The notes below the pieces were generated by a model, which worked only from the letters and a program-made list of their open reading frames with translations, searched no databases and was not told the origin of the DNA. From assembly GCA_900073065.1 (NCBI GenBank), contig FJOG01000009.1, positions 822,267 through 886,266 on the forward strand: a stretch of 64,000 nt of DNA. Reading direction: 5' to 3'. The translations under genes and the position numbers were made by a program. This DNA is from Phialocephala subalpina (taxonomy: Eukaryota > Ascomycota > Leotiomycetes > Helotiales > Mollisiaceae). Below, piece after piece: positions 35,905 through 46,343 of this stretch. Numbering within the stretch: the stretch's first letter is position 1; each line of letters opens with the position of its first letter.

Positions 35905-36552
35905 TGTTGCGATGTTGTCGGAAAGGTGCTACGTCGAAAGTATGTTATTGAAAACTTGAAAGAAAGGTGGTCTATTTTACATCGTTAATAAGTTAATAAC
36001 TCGCCTGCTCTGATCCACCATACTACTTCGGGCGGCAATTGATTTTCCCGAGCCACGCCGCCTTATAAGCTCGAATCTCCCATCCTCTATCAGACAATCG
36101 ATTAGTTCTCTTATACCGCTGAGGCTAGATCACGCTTTACAGACAATAGCTCTTCAAGCAAAGGTATTCTGATGGAGGATCTCAGAATGCATAGAACTTT
36201 GCGAAGCTGGGGTGGGGTTTTTTTCTTCTTGTGATCAGCCACGGATGCGTCAAGCATGATCTCTATTACGGTACAATAACTTTTCCAGATAAAATCGTCT
36301 GGTCTCAAGATGTGAATTCTGATAGCTTTCAATGGGCGAGTGAGGTTTGGAAAGGGGTTCGCTTCACTAAGCGAAAGTCCCACTCAGCTTGAGACAATCA
36401 CAGCCCTGGCATTTAACTATCGGTCACTTTTGCAGAACAGAACCCGATGCCCTGATTTGGTGGACTGAAGAATTCAATTTTACGTAGCTACATAAGATAC
36501 ACTCCATTGCTCAATTTATCCAGTCTTACATGCCCTCTCAAAAAATGCACAA
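35905..36552. other. Intergenic, no gene recognised
   Basis: 648 bp between the start of D and the stop of B. A 90-residue minus-strand frame (36111-36383) has no recognisable feature. Confidence 0.4.
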
Positions 36553-37450
36553 TCACTTCCGGGCTAGTTTGGGCTTGAACGCCTCCTCATCATCTACATG
36601 CTCCTTTCCGACAGTCTTCTTCTTCTTCCCTTTCGTACCCTTCACAGGCAAGGTCACTCTTTTTTTCGCCGAGGTTTGGACAGCTGCGGAAGTGTTAACC
36701 TTTGATTTGCTATGAAAGAACTTGGCAGGAACTTACTCGTAGAAGTCTCATAGCCAAACTCTTCGTTCGCGGCGCCACTGACCATGTCAAAGTCGTCCTC
36801 CTCGTCGCTATAAGACAAAGCTCTCTTTCGAGATCTCTTTCGAGATTGCGACTCAGACTCGGCGGGAGGATCAGGAAGAATAACGATTCGGTACATGTTC
36901 TTCGGATGTCGTGCGGAAGGAGGGGGTGGTTGCTGGAAGTTCGTTACAATGGGCGTGAAAATCATGGCTGCCTCGTCAAGTTTGAAGGGCTTCGCCTCCT
37001 TCTGTAGCTTGCAAACACTATCGTAGGCTGTGGGCTCAATCTAAACCACTTAGCAAATGTCAATGTGAAATCGTGGATTATCGTGCTTGTGCGAGTGCTT
37101 TTTGTAATGCCATGCTCTTCACAGTCTCCGAGTGATCCGTCTTCCATGCCGAGTACTTTTCATTCACGAGATTGATCCATGCCCATTCCATGGTCTTGCG
37201 CGTGCTGAAAGGTAATAGACTGCCATTGACTTGTTGAGTATGCTCGAGGAAGCCCTTGTATCCAATGCGGGACACCACATGCGGAAAACTTTGCTCATAG
37301 GTCGGGACCTTCAAGCGATGCAATCTGGCAAGTCGTCGTCCTTGGAACGAACATTTTTAGCCTCTTATACGCCAAATAGAGGACGGATAACTTACTTTCT
37401 TCTGCGGCTCTTGTATGAAGTGCCTTGTATTGCTCCGTTGGTGGTGCCAT
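36553..37450 (-). CDS. Uncharacterised family member B (247 aa)
   Basis: Function unknown. Exons 37450-37396, 37340-37087, 37040-36737, 36683-36553. Reads MAPPTEQYKALHTRAAEER, then SFPHVVSRIGYKGF, QVNGS, EWAWINLVNEKYSAW and ALAQ (shared core with A and C), a central segment IFTPIVTNFQQPPPPSARHP and NMYRIVILPDPP, a basic signal-like RKRSRKRALS, acidic SDEEDDFD and a Lys-rich end. Joining exon 2 to exon 3 needs a GC-AG intron (CAA|GCACGA...TTTAG); without it the frame stops at LAQAR* at 37078 and the downstream part would be orphaned. All phases close with the GC donor, giving exactly 248 codons. Divergent with gene C, 298 bp apart. Confidence 0.55.
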
Positions 37451-37748
37451 GTTGAGACGTGCGTGATAGATCGAGATGGGTTGCGCGCAGGTTGAAAGAA
37501 ACAGCTTTGGGTACCTGTAGCGAAAGCTCTCGGCTAATCCTGGAGCTATACTGGAAGCTCTACGGATACGGAGCGCACGCTAGTCTCGTGATGCGGTGAG
37601 AATTCGTGGTGTTGAGGTTAAAACCCCGAGCCTCGCCTAAGGATTCCTCCTCCACAACACAACATCATCTCGAAAGGTTGCGATATCGCAATGTAAACCT
37701 TGCGGTAAATTTTCAGGCTTACCTGGACAATCTGCAGTACTTGCAGGT
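37451..37748. promoter_or_regulatory. Divergent promoter of paralogues B and C
   Basis: 298 bp between the start codons of two related genes on opposite strands. No TATA consensus or other motif I can name. Suggests coordinated expression after an inverted duplication; inference. Confidence 0.4.
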
Positions 37749-38466
37749 ATGGAAAGCGCGATGGACTTCGAAAACCATACCCCCATGGCAGACAATTCCC
37801 TGGACCTCGAGCTTGCAAAGCTGAAGACCACTCTCAAAATTGAGGGCTTCCAACATCTAGCTCGTGTCATCACGTACCAAGGCTTCATCCAGGATATTGA
37901 TGCCTTGAACGGTGCCATCAACAACATGTGCAAGATCGCTGAGTATGCATGGTTGAAGCTTGTCCAGCAGGAGCATGCAAAGTGGGATTCGAAGTACATG
38001 AGCGAGGAGACAAAGAATGTTCAACTCCATCGAGCACTTGATCAGGTAAGATTACATCCCCAGTTCTATTGTCCCCAACGACGACAACCTACTTTCTAGT
38101 TAGTGCTAATAGCAAATGGATCAAGGGAGACAAAATCGAACAATTCTGGGCTGATAAGGAGCTGAATGAGGACGGAAAATCTGCAAACGTAAACTTGCAA
38201 CAGGCTTGTGGACCGGTAAGCATTCTACTCATTTTCCCAGAGTTCTAGGGTTACTGCTAAATGAAAAACAGGCGGACTGGTTTCGGTCATTGAACCCAGA
38301 CGCACCAAAGCCTAAGGCTGGGTCGAAGGCATTCAAGAGGGCGCGCATCAAGAAAGTCAGGCAGGAGAAATTGCTGCGAAAGCAGATCAAGAACAAGAAG
38401 AACAGAGAACTCAAGGCCTTGGAGTCGTCGATGTCCAAGCTTCAGCTTCCTGATCAGATGTCTTGA
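37749..38466 (+). CDS. Uncharacterised family member C (basic C-terminus, 193 aa)
   Basis: Function unknown. Exons 37749-38045, 38126-38215, 38272-38466; 194 codons with stop. Core: GFQHLARVITYQGF, ALNGA, EYAWLKLVQQEHAKW, HRALDQ, followed by GDKIEQFWADKEL, which parallels WSNADIELYWRRQED of A. The 3' splice site of intron 1 is read as CAAG at 38122-38125, because a TGCTAAT branch site lies only a few bases before the nearer TAG. The final exon (ADWFRSLNPDAPKP, then RARIKKVRQEKLLRKQIKNK) is Lys/Arg-rich and could be a nuclear or RNA-binding tail. No known domain. Confidence 0.6.
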
Positions 38467-39180
38467 GCATCATCTCAAGCTTGCTTTGCTGATGGATGCT
38501 AGGCAATGCACAAACACTCTTTGGCTGTTCGCTTCACAGCACGCTTTCGGAGTGCTCTCCAGAAGCCAAGGATCATGCACTTAGTTTGCCTTTCAATGCA
38601 ACCTCTTCATGACTTCGCTTCATATGCGAATATGTGAGAACCAAGTGATTGTACGTCCTTGCCCTGTAAATTACCACGACTAAAAAGTCACGATTTTTAG
38701 TGAGAGACTCACTCTGTCTCTCCTACTATCGCCCTTGAAGGTTGTTTGGTGCTCCTGCCCAGGTGCATCCTGAATAGCTGATCACGTGAAATATCGAAAT
38801 GTGCTACTAAGCGGGCCTACCGTAGAAGCCTTCCATACACCTTTCGTAGAATGATGGAGAGTTTTCATTGGATGCTGGTGATTGATCTGAAGCTTGCATT
38901 TGACGATAATGTCGAAAAGAGGAACAGAAACCGAAGCATGAAAGGAGGTTGCTGGGAGTACGCTAGCCCGTTTGTAGTATAGGTCCTTACCAATATCATC
39001 CTTCTTTTCTCATTAAGCTGTTACACATTTTCAATGTCATCAGTCCCATTCCAAAGTCGAATTAATTTCCAACAATTCACTATATCGTCTATATGGAAAG
39101 CATGAACCTTGGACAAGCATGCACCAAATACTCCTTCCCAAATGCAGACATTCAACTCAGACTCTCCTCGTTGTTTCTCA
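38467..39180. other. Intergenic between convergent genes
   Basis: No gene recognised between gene C (+) and the amine oxidase (-). Confidence 0.5.
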
Positions 39181-41291
39181 TCACAACTTAGACTTTGGCG
39201 TGCAGCAATCTCCCTCCTTCTCACTAAACGCAACCACCAGTGCAGTATCCTCAATCAATTTACTCCCATTTGACTTCTGCGTACTCTGCGGTACATCCAA
39301 AGCTGGGTTCTGATCAAAGAATCCACTGGGCTTCAAGCTGACCACCATGGTATCACAAGGCATGACAGGATAGTCCTCGGGGCGAGGGTTGTGGGTTAAA
39401 GAGATGGAATGCCAGACGACGATATCAGTATCGTCGGTCTTGTCTTCTCGGTCCGCCCAACCACCAAGATCGGACTTTCCGTCTGGGAGCGACTGGTACG
39501 TGTAGTCTCCTGCAGCGTAGAGCTCATTATCGCGATGTGCGGTGACCCAAAATGGATGAAAGGCATACTTGGCTCGCTTTCCATGCCAGGAGTTGGGGTG
39601 TGCGAGAAGCATCTGCTTCATCGGGCTGTGTATAGCGTATGCGACCGGCTTTCCGGAAGCTTTGTTAAGAACGGATGGATTGATGATCTTGTGGACTCTG
39701 TTTGGTGCAGAGTCTAGAGGTGTCGACTTGGCGATAACACGATTCTTCGTGACATATCCCACGCCGAACGGGTTGTTCTCGTCCAAGGGCATGGCGACCG
39801 AATCCTCCTCGATGACACTGTTCTTATCGCCGTCGATATTCGGATCGATGCGCAGGCTGAAGACGTGTTGATGGAATGGTGCCATCACTCCTTCATTGAC
39901 GTTGGTGCCCCAAGGTACAGTGGCTCCTTTGTCGATGGGAGCTGTTGACAGGATACCGGTTGCTTGGATTCTGTAGTGGAGACCGGCTGCCTGGTCAAGA
40001 TGCCACATGAAGACATACTCGTAGTTGCCAACAGTGATGATGGTTTGCAGGACGAGAACTCGAGACCGAACGATCGAGACTGCTCCTGTTCGGCTGTTGG
40101 TGTGCTTCCAGCCAATGCCGTCGTCTATCTCGTGCATACAGATGGCATTTGGTTTCTGCACTGGTTGACCTTGCGAGTTGCTGATCACGAAAGAAAAATA
40201 CTAAAACCGCGTTAGCCAAGTTCTCCTAATCATGGAGTAAAGCTACCTTGATGACGCCCAGACAATCACAACCCAAAGCCAAGTTGTTTGCTGCAACACC
40301 AGCGCCAATATCACCAACATCGAAAACACTCTTTCTTGAGTAGGGGTATCTTGGATCACCGTACGGAACAAACATTTCGCTCAAACTCAATCTGTGGAAA
40401 AGCTCTCGTCCGTCATAGGTCACATCGTGAAGAACCATTCCTTCACGCCATGTGAAGCCCAATCTGAACCTCCACTTTTGCCACTTGATCAAATATCCAT
40501 CGATCGTGAAAGAGACTCCTTCAGGTTGATGGACAATCAATGGCTTTAAGTCTGTTCGTTGTCCTAGTCCATGCAAGTCGTGGTGATACTCCTTTGGCTC
40601 ATGGGCTTCGAAGACTGCATCTTGGTTGAGGGTTGCATCTGAGCCAGCAGGAAGTCGAATGATGTCGATGACTTCTTTTGTGGTCATATCTAATACCGGC
40701 GAGATTGGGAGTGGGTTGTCGTAGTGGTTAGAGCCTGGGTGTGATGAGCGCGCAAAAAGATAGCACTACGAGCGTCAGCGATCCTCATTTCATCAAATAC
40801 AGTGTACTCACTTGAATATAGCGAGGAAGGTTGTCTTCAGAATCCCGTCCGTATGGCCATGTGTCGCAGACAACTTCCAAATTATCGGGAATTTTGAACT
40901 TTTTGAGCTGCTCCTTGACCTTGGGATCGGCCAAACACGCATCTCGCAGCTCGGTAACCTCATCGATATCATTCTGACCATGCAAATGAGGGTCTAGCTT
41001 CTCGATTTTCTCAACAGAGTTGGACTCGACATTGACCTCTGCCAAGAACAGGTCCGCAGTGCCTCGGTGATAGTACAAGGCCGACGCGATACGAGGGAGT
41101 GGTGGGAGAGCAGTTCCATTTCTCTCGGCTTTCAGAAATGGTCGAAGCCTTGCTTTTGGTGGCTCAAAGATCGTGATTATTTTGAAGTGGAGGCTCTTGC
41201 CAGGTGACTTTACTTTGAGCAAGGAAGACACTTGCTTTATTTCTTCCGCGTTGAGGGGATCGAGAGGGTGCTTCTTGGGTTGAGAAGACAT
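39181..41291 (-). CDS. Copper amine oxidase with peroxisomal targeting signal
   Basis: Oxidative deamination of primary amines to aldehyde, ammonia and H2O2, letting fungi use amines as nitrogen source. Exons 41291-40812, 40765-40247, 40200-39181 give 672 residues, the usual size. The topaquinone precursor is Tyr393 in TVGNYEYVF; the catalytic base is Asp309 in SVFDVGDIGAG; copper ligands are the two His of PFHQHVF and the His of LTHNPRPEDYPVMPC. The protein ends in SKL, a PTS1 peroxisome import signal, consistent with H2O2 production beside catalase. No signal peptide. Neighbours suggest a small catabolic cluster with a P450 and regulator. Confidence 0.95.
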
Positions 41292-42031
41292 CTTGAGTAG
41301 AAATGACTTTGAGCTCGACTAAGTCTATGTGGCAAGTCAGCTCTGCCAATCCATTACGTACTCGAGTCTCGTCCAGCTGGTACGGAAGCAAGGACCGAGG
41401 TCCCGGCCAGAATAGGACGTACCTTGACTTGCACCTTCCACTCAACGTCTGAGGTGTTTTGAGAAGAAAAGCCCTCCAGAAACCAACTCTATATACAATT
41501 CCTCAAAAGTGGATGTAACAACGGTACACAAACATAGTTCCTGCGTCGGCCAACAGCCCGAAGATAAGAGCAATCACGTGAAACCAATCAACCTGCATTT
41601 AGGGGCTCGCTAATCCCACTCTTCGGCCTCAGGTCGCTGTCGTGGATGGCTTCTCGGGTATACCATCCTAATGGGGATGAGAGCAACGTATTCTAAGTTC
41701 TGACGGTGTCTAGAGCATGCAGGTTGTGAGATATGTGCGGCTCGATGAGATTCTGATCCTTGTTTGATTTGTGTCACTTGGTTTGTGGGGTAGGGAAGTT
41801 GGAATGTATCTCCGAGAGACTTGCTTTTCTACCTAAAGATGTAACTAGATATTCCCAATGATAGATATTCTCATCTAGAAGAACTCTCAAACCGTCTGCT
41901 GCGTCGTATTCCTCAACGCCTGACTCAAGAATGTCCTGGTTTTTATGGCATTCGAAAATGCGGGTTGGATATCCCAGAAACTCTTCGCATCTCACCCTTG
42001 CGGCTCCTCGCTGTTCGCTTCCCTCGCGAAA
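41292..42031. other. Intergenic, no gene recognised
   Basis: Amine oxidase promoter and P450 3' flank. A 73-residue minus frame at 41774-41995 is not supported. Confidence 0.45.
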
Positions 42032-43708
42032 TCAATTTAGAGATTCGAACAACAGCTTGCACGTCTGATCTAAAGGCCTGCTTGAGATGACCTGATCATC
42101 CAGTGTCATTCTCCCCTTCATATCAGGAGCAATCCTAGTCTTATACTGCGAATACACCTCGCGAAATAAGCATTTCATCTCAGCCATCGCAAGACTAGCC
42201 ATCATCAGCAAATTCAACTAGAAACTGAGAAAAAAACTGGACTCACTGTCTACCTGTGCACCCTCGTCCGCCAGCTCCAAAGGAGAAGAACAGCCTGTTC
42301 ATCTCGATCGCCGCCTCTTTATCAAGCCACCTTTCTGGCAGGAACTGATCGCCTTTGACAAAGACTTCCTCATTGAGCTGATGTACACTCCATGCTTGGC
42401 AGCTAACTATTGTTGCAGCTGGAATGAAGTACCCATCGATTGCTCGTCCTCCAGAGGGTGTGTAGCGAGGTTGTGACATGGGGATTGGTGGGAAACATCG
42501 AAGACCTTCTTTGATCACTGCATCCAAATACGGTAACTCGTCGAGAGCTTTGTTGTTGTTCGAAACCTCTGAAATGAGTTGATCCTGGACTTTGAAGCTC
42601 TCGGGTAAGGATAATTGATACATTAACAAGCACAAAGCGTCGCCAGTGGTATCGATTCCAGCTGCTAAGTGGTCCATGCATTCGGCAGCAATCTGAATTG
42701 GCTGGAAGGCATCCTTGCTGTTTTGGAGCTTGTAGGTCAAGCTGTGTGCTTTCGGGTCTGATTTTGCGCTTGAGTTGAGCACATATTGGTTGGCAATTGG
42801 TGCTGGCCTCGGTTTGAAGACCTTCTCGAGCCAAAACGACAAGATCGGCCAGCGATATTGGGCTAGATTCCCTTTCATGGTATCAGCAGCTAAGATCAAC
42901 GAAATTTTCCCTTTACTAACTCTTAAGGCTGTCATGGTAGGATAACTCTTCCATCATATCGAGGTCTGTTCCTTCAATAGACTTTGTTCCGTAAGGGGCA
43001 AAGAGATGATGAGAAGCACAATCCAATGCAAAACAGTGCAGGTAGACCTAGACTTATCAGATTTGCCAGCTGGGATAGCGTGACTGACGAAGCTCACATA
43101 TGCATCCACGCCAGTTCCTTTCGATTCTTCGCACCGTTTTACAAAGGCTTTTGCTCGATCTTGAATACCTCCCATAACTTCGGGTTGCATGATATTTGTG
43201 TTCGCATACTGACCCGCAACGTGGCGCTTCTTCTGACTATGCTGTGCAATTATCAGTAAGTCGAAAGTCGAAATATCTCAATGATAAATTACAGTTCCCT
43301 TATCAAGTGTAGAGAACATTGTTCTGTTTCTCGTCAGCGCCTGCGTAAGCCTCTCATCTCAACCAGGCTCACTCACCTTGTACTGAATTGTCTGAACAGT
43401 GTGTAGAATTCAGTCTTGTCATACCCGCTCCCACCACTTTGATATATCTCCTTCACCGCTTCTATAGACGTGAAAGATATTTCATTGGGTCCTAATCGAA
43501 CCGCAGGTCCGAACTTCTTATGCAGCTGGTGGATGTATGGTCGTCGTTGACCCGTAAACTCCTGATACATAAGGTACCAATCTGCAAAGAGAGAATACCA
43601 TGGCCCAGGAAGTTTCGAGAGAGGTGCGAAGACGGCTCGGCGGATGCAAAGCCCAAACGAAAGTAAGCCAAGTGCTGCGAGGCAGAGCTGCCAAAGCTGG
43701 AACGCCAT
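42032..43708 (-). CDS. Cytochrome P450 monooxygenase, six exons (473 aa)
   Basis: ER-anchored haem monooxygenase. It looks broken in single frames, but splicing restores a full protein: exons 43708-43377, 43323-43293, 43241-43098, 43047-42921, 42871-42247, 42194-42032, total 474 codons with stop. Junctions read FSTRTMFSTLDKGT|HSQKKRHVAGQYAN, GVDAY|VYLHCFALDCASHHLFAPYG and CTGR|HLAMAEMKCLFREVYS. Landmarks: N-terminal hydrophobic LWQLCLAALGLLSFGLC, KLPGPW, I-helix HLAAGIDTTGD, K-helix KEGLR, haem loop FSFGAGGRGCTG. ATG 43708 begins MAFQLWQL; upstream codons are non-ATG. Not closely similar to the P450 at 21 kb. Sits between the amine oxidase and a decayed MFS gene. Confidence 0.88.
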
Positions 43709-44372
43709 CTGGTCTCGAGAAAGTTGATTGCTTGACAGAATGATGTCTTCGAGACAATGCACAATAATGTCCTTTGGCGGTCTTATAAAATGTGACAGAT
43801 TTCACAGCATGGCGGCGTCAGATGACGTCTTGTCCTAAAAGAGAAAGAGCAGGAGATGGGATATAAAATTTAAAACAAACCACTTGCATATTGTATAGAT
43901 CGTTTCCATCGTCAAAATAAGCATTAGAAAAAACACTTTCTTGTGGATCGAATCGGAGTAATTGGTGGAGAGATAGACTTTGGGCTACGGGATGGTCCCG
44001 AGCCAAAGGTGGGGTGAATGACGTTAAACCCAAAGGAGGAGCTGCAAGAGAGCGCTAGAACGAGCGGGGAAACTTCAGAGAATGTCGCCTCCTGCAATTC
44101 TAAAAATTCCATCAGTGAACATCGACACGATGATAAGATGTAAGAATGAAATGGTACGGTAGGGGCCGAATAGTTGAATTGATAAGAGGATGGGTAACGC
44201 CAAGGACGCCAAGGATATAAAGAACTTCGTTTCCCCACAAATTTCAGTGTGGTAATTTGAATTGTACACTTGAATCTGAAAGTGTATGTTTTTCGAGCTT
44301 GCCGGCCGGACTATTCCTGGTCTTATAGAAGACACACAAAGATAGCTTTGTTATTTCGCGGTTAGCGACATC
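43709..44372. other. Divergent intergenic, P450 / MFS pseudogene
   Basis: 664 bp; no gene recognised. A TTATAAAA box lies at about 43782-43789 upstream of the P450 on the minus strand side. Confidence 0.4.
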
Positions 44373-46178
44373 ATGTCTTTGGAAGGAATCAAATTCAGCG
44401 CTTCCGAGAAGACTTCCTTCCAAAGGACACAGACACCAGTCTCGACAGAGAAGCGGGAATCATTATTCACCGCGCTCGAGTCGACGAATTTGGCAAACTG
44501 CTGGTACCAACTCCCACCGCAGATCCAATAGATCCTCTAAATTGGTCCAGCGTCCAAAAGCACACCATTGTCGCCATCGTCTGCTTCTCATATTTCATGT
44601 TAACATACTTCACAACTGCTCCAGTCCCATCTTTCACCCTCCTGCAAGTCCAGTTCTATGCCACATATTCGCAGGTCAACTGGACTTTCGCTATCCCAGC
44701 TTTAGGTCTTGCCGCAGGACCTTTGGTATGTTCCGCCCTGGCTGATATATATGGTCGTCGAATTGTGATGACTTTGGGAACCACGATTGCCTTGATTTCG
44801 AGTGGCTGTACGTCCATCCACGGGATAAGCTTCGGAGGCTACCTCGCTGCAAGATTTTCCCAGGGTTTCGGGATCAATCCTGCTGCGAATGTTGGATTGA
44901 GTATCGTCAACGATATCTCCTGGGAGCATGAACGTAGATTCCGAGTCGGACTTTGGGCCATGTCCGCAAATATGGGGACGTTAGTTGGTGGTTTAGGTTG
45001 GTGTAGCTCCAGCCAAAACAGTTTCGAGGGCTGACGACAAACAGTTGGCGGTTTTCTGGCTACGGTCGATCAATACTGGATTGCTTATCATGTAACCATG
45101 CCTTTCGCTGTCCTCCTGGCTTTTAGAACTAACCCTTCTCCCCGAAACATTATTTCCAAGACTCTTGTATTCTTATCCGAACAATGCTCCACTCCTCAGA
45201 AGGAAGGCCCGAAAGTCGAAGTAGGATCAATTCAGAAGACCAAAGAGCTTGGATTTCTCAATTTCCGAAAAGTCCCACGGCTTCCACATCCAAAACGGTA
45301 TATAACTGCAGTCCAATTTTGCATGATCTGGTCGTATCCGACCATAGCCCTGAGCACCCTTGGATATGTCTTCTTCCACTATTGATGGTAGGTGTCCAAT
45401 TCATACATCTTTGGCCGAGCTTACGAGATATACAGGGTTTGCTCTGTCCTGACCATGGAGCCAGCAGCATACTACAACTACAACTTCAAATACAAGGTCT
45501 CTTCTTCCTCGGCTTGATTGTTGGTGTTGTCTCGGTGGAGATATTTTGCTCTGGCAGACTGAGTGACTGGAGTGTGAGGCGACTGACACTGAAGAATGGC
45601 GGAGAGAGACTTCCGGAAATGCGGCTGTGGCTTGGGTACCCGGCTGCTGCTGTTTCTTCGATTGGGCTCATTGTCTGGGGACTGACGGTTGATCGCGAGT
45701 GGCATTGGATGACAGGCCAAGTTGCTTTCTTCTTGTGTTCGTAAAACTCGAAGATATCTTGCAATGCTTCGCTGATAGAGACTAGATGCTGCCGGACTCC
45801 AAGTTGGTAACACAGTTCTGTCAACGTACATTGTCGACAACTACCCGGAACATGCGATAGAAGTCATTACGTTCTATGCCGTAACTATCAATGTACGTGT
45901 ATTTCTAAGAGGCTCTGAACAGAATTGCCGACGTATCTGCAGATGTCAGCGTTTGTAAATCCGTGCTTCATCAATGATTGGGTAGAGAAATCGGGTACGT
46001 ACCAATTCTTCAGTTTCTTTACAAGGCTAACAAGAGATCAGGCTACATATGGACATTCTCGGCGCAAGCAATCATCTGTACTTTTGGAATCGTCCCAACG
46101 TACTTTGTGTTGCAAAAGTACGGACCAAAACTCCGGCGGCAGATGGACTTGGAGTTTGCAGACCATATTGAACCGTGA
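44373..46178 (+). pseudogene. MFS transporter pseudogene (drug/solute antiporter type)
   Basis: Twelve-helix major facilitator family; recognisable pieces in order: DPIDPLNWSSVQKHTI, ALADIYGRRIVMTLG, QGFGINPAANVGLS, VDQYWIAYHV, LPETLFPR, KELGFLNFRKVPRLPHPK, MEPAAYYNYNF, GLFFLGLIVG, GLQVGNTVLSTYIVDNYPEH and FVNPCFINDW, ending at 46178. Lesions seen: the ATG at 44373 is out of frame with the transporter frame; an extra T in the run at 45121-45124 with a later compensating shift before 45205; TGA at 45383-45385 where Trp is expected; loss of one A at about 45488, shifting frame. Introns (for example 44997-45044) otherwise splice. Decay looks recent because most of the sequence still reads well. 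Sequencing error cannot account easily for all lesions. Confidence 0.8.
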
Positions 46179-46343
46179 GGTAGAATGAGAGTAGATTACA
46201 AAATCGGATTCGGTAGACTAAGTGTGAATACCAGCCTGGATTCTCAAAAGTTCATTATCTGATTCGAATTCAGAAGATTTTGGTATTTGATTGAACAAGC
46301 TTGGTGGATCCATCCACAAATCATACAGTAGCGATTTTCTGTA

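Noticed and set aside
42243..43762. P450 pseudogene with broken frames
   Set aside because: Five canonical introns reconnect all pieces in phase into a complete 473-residue P450, so it is intact.
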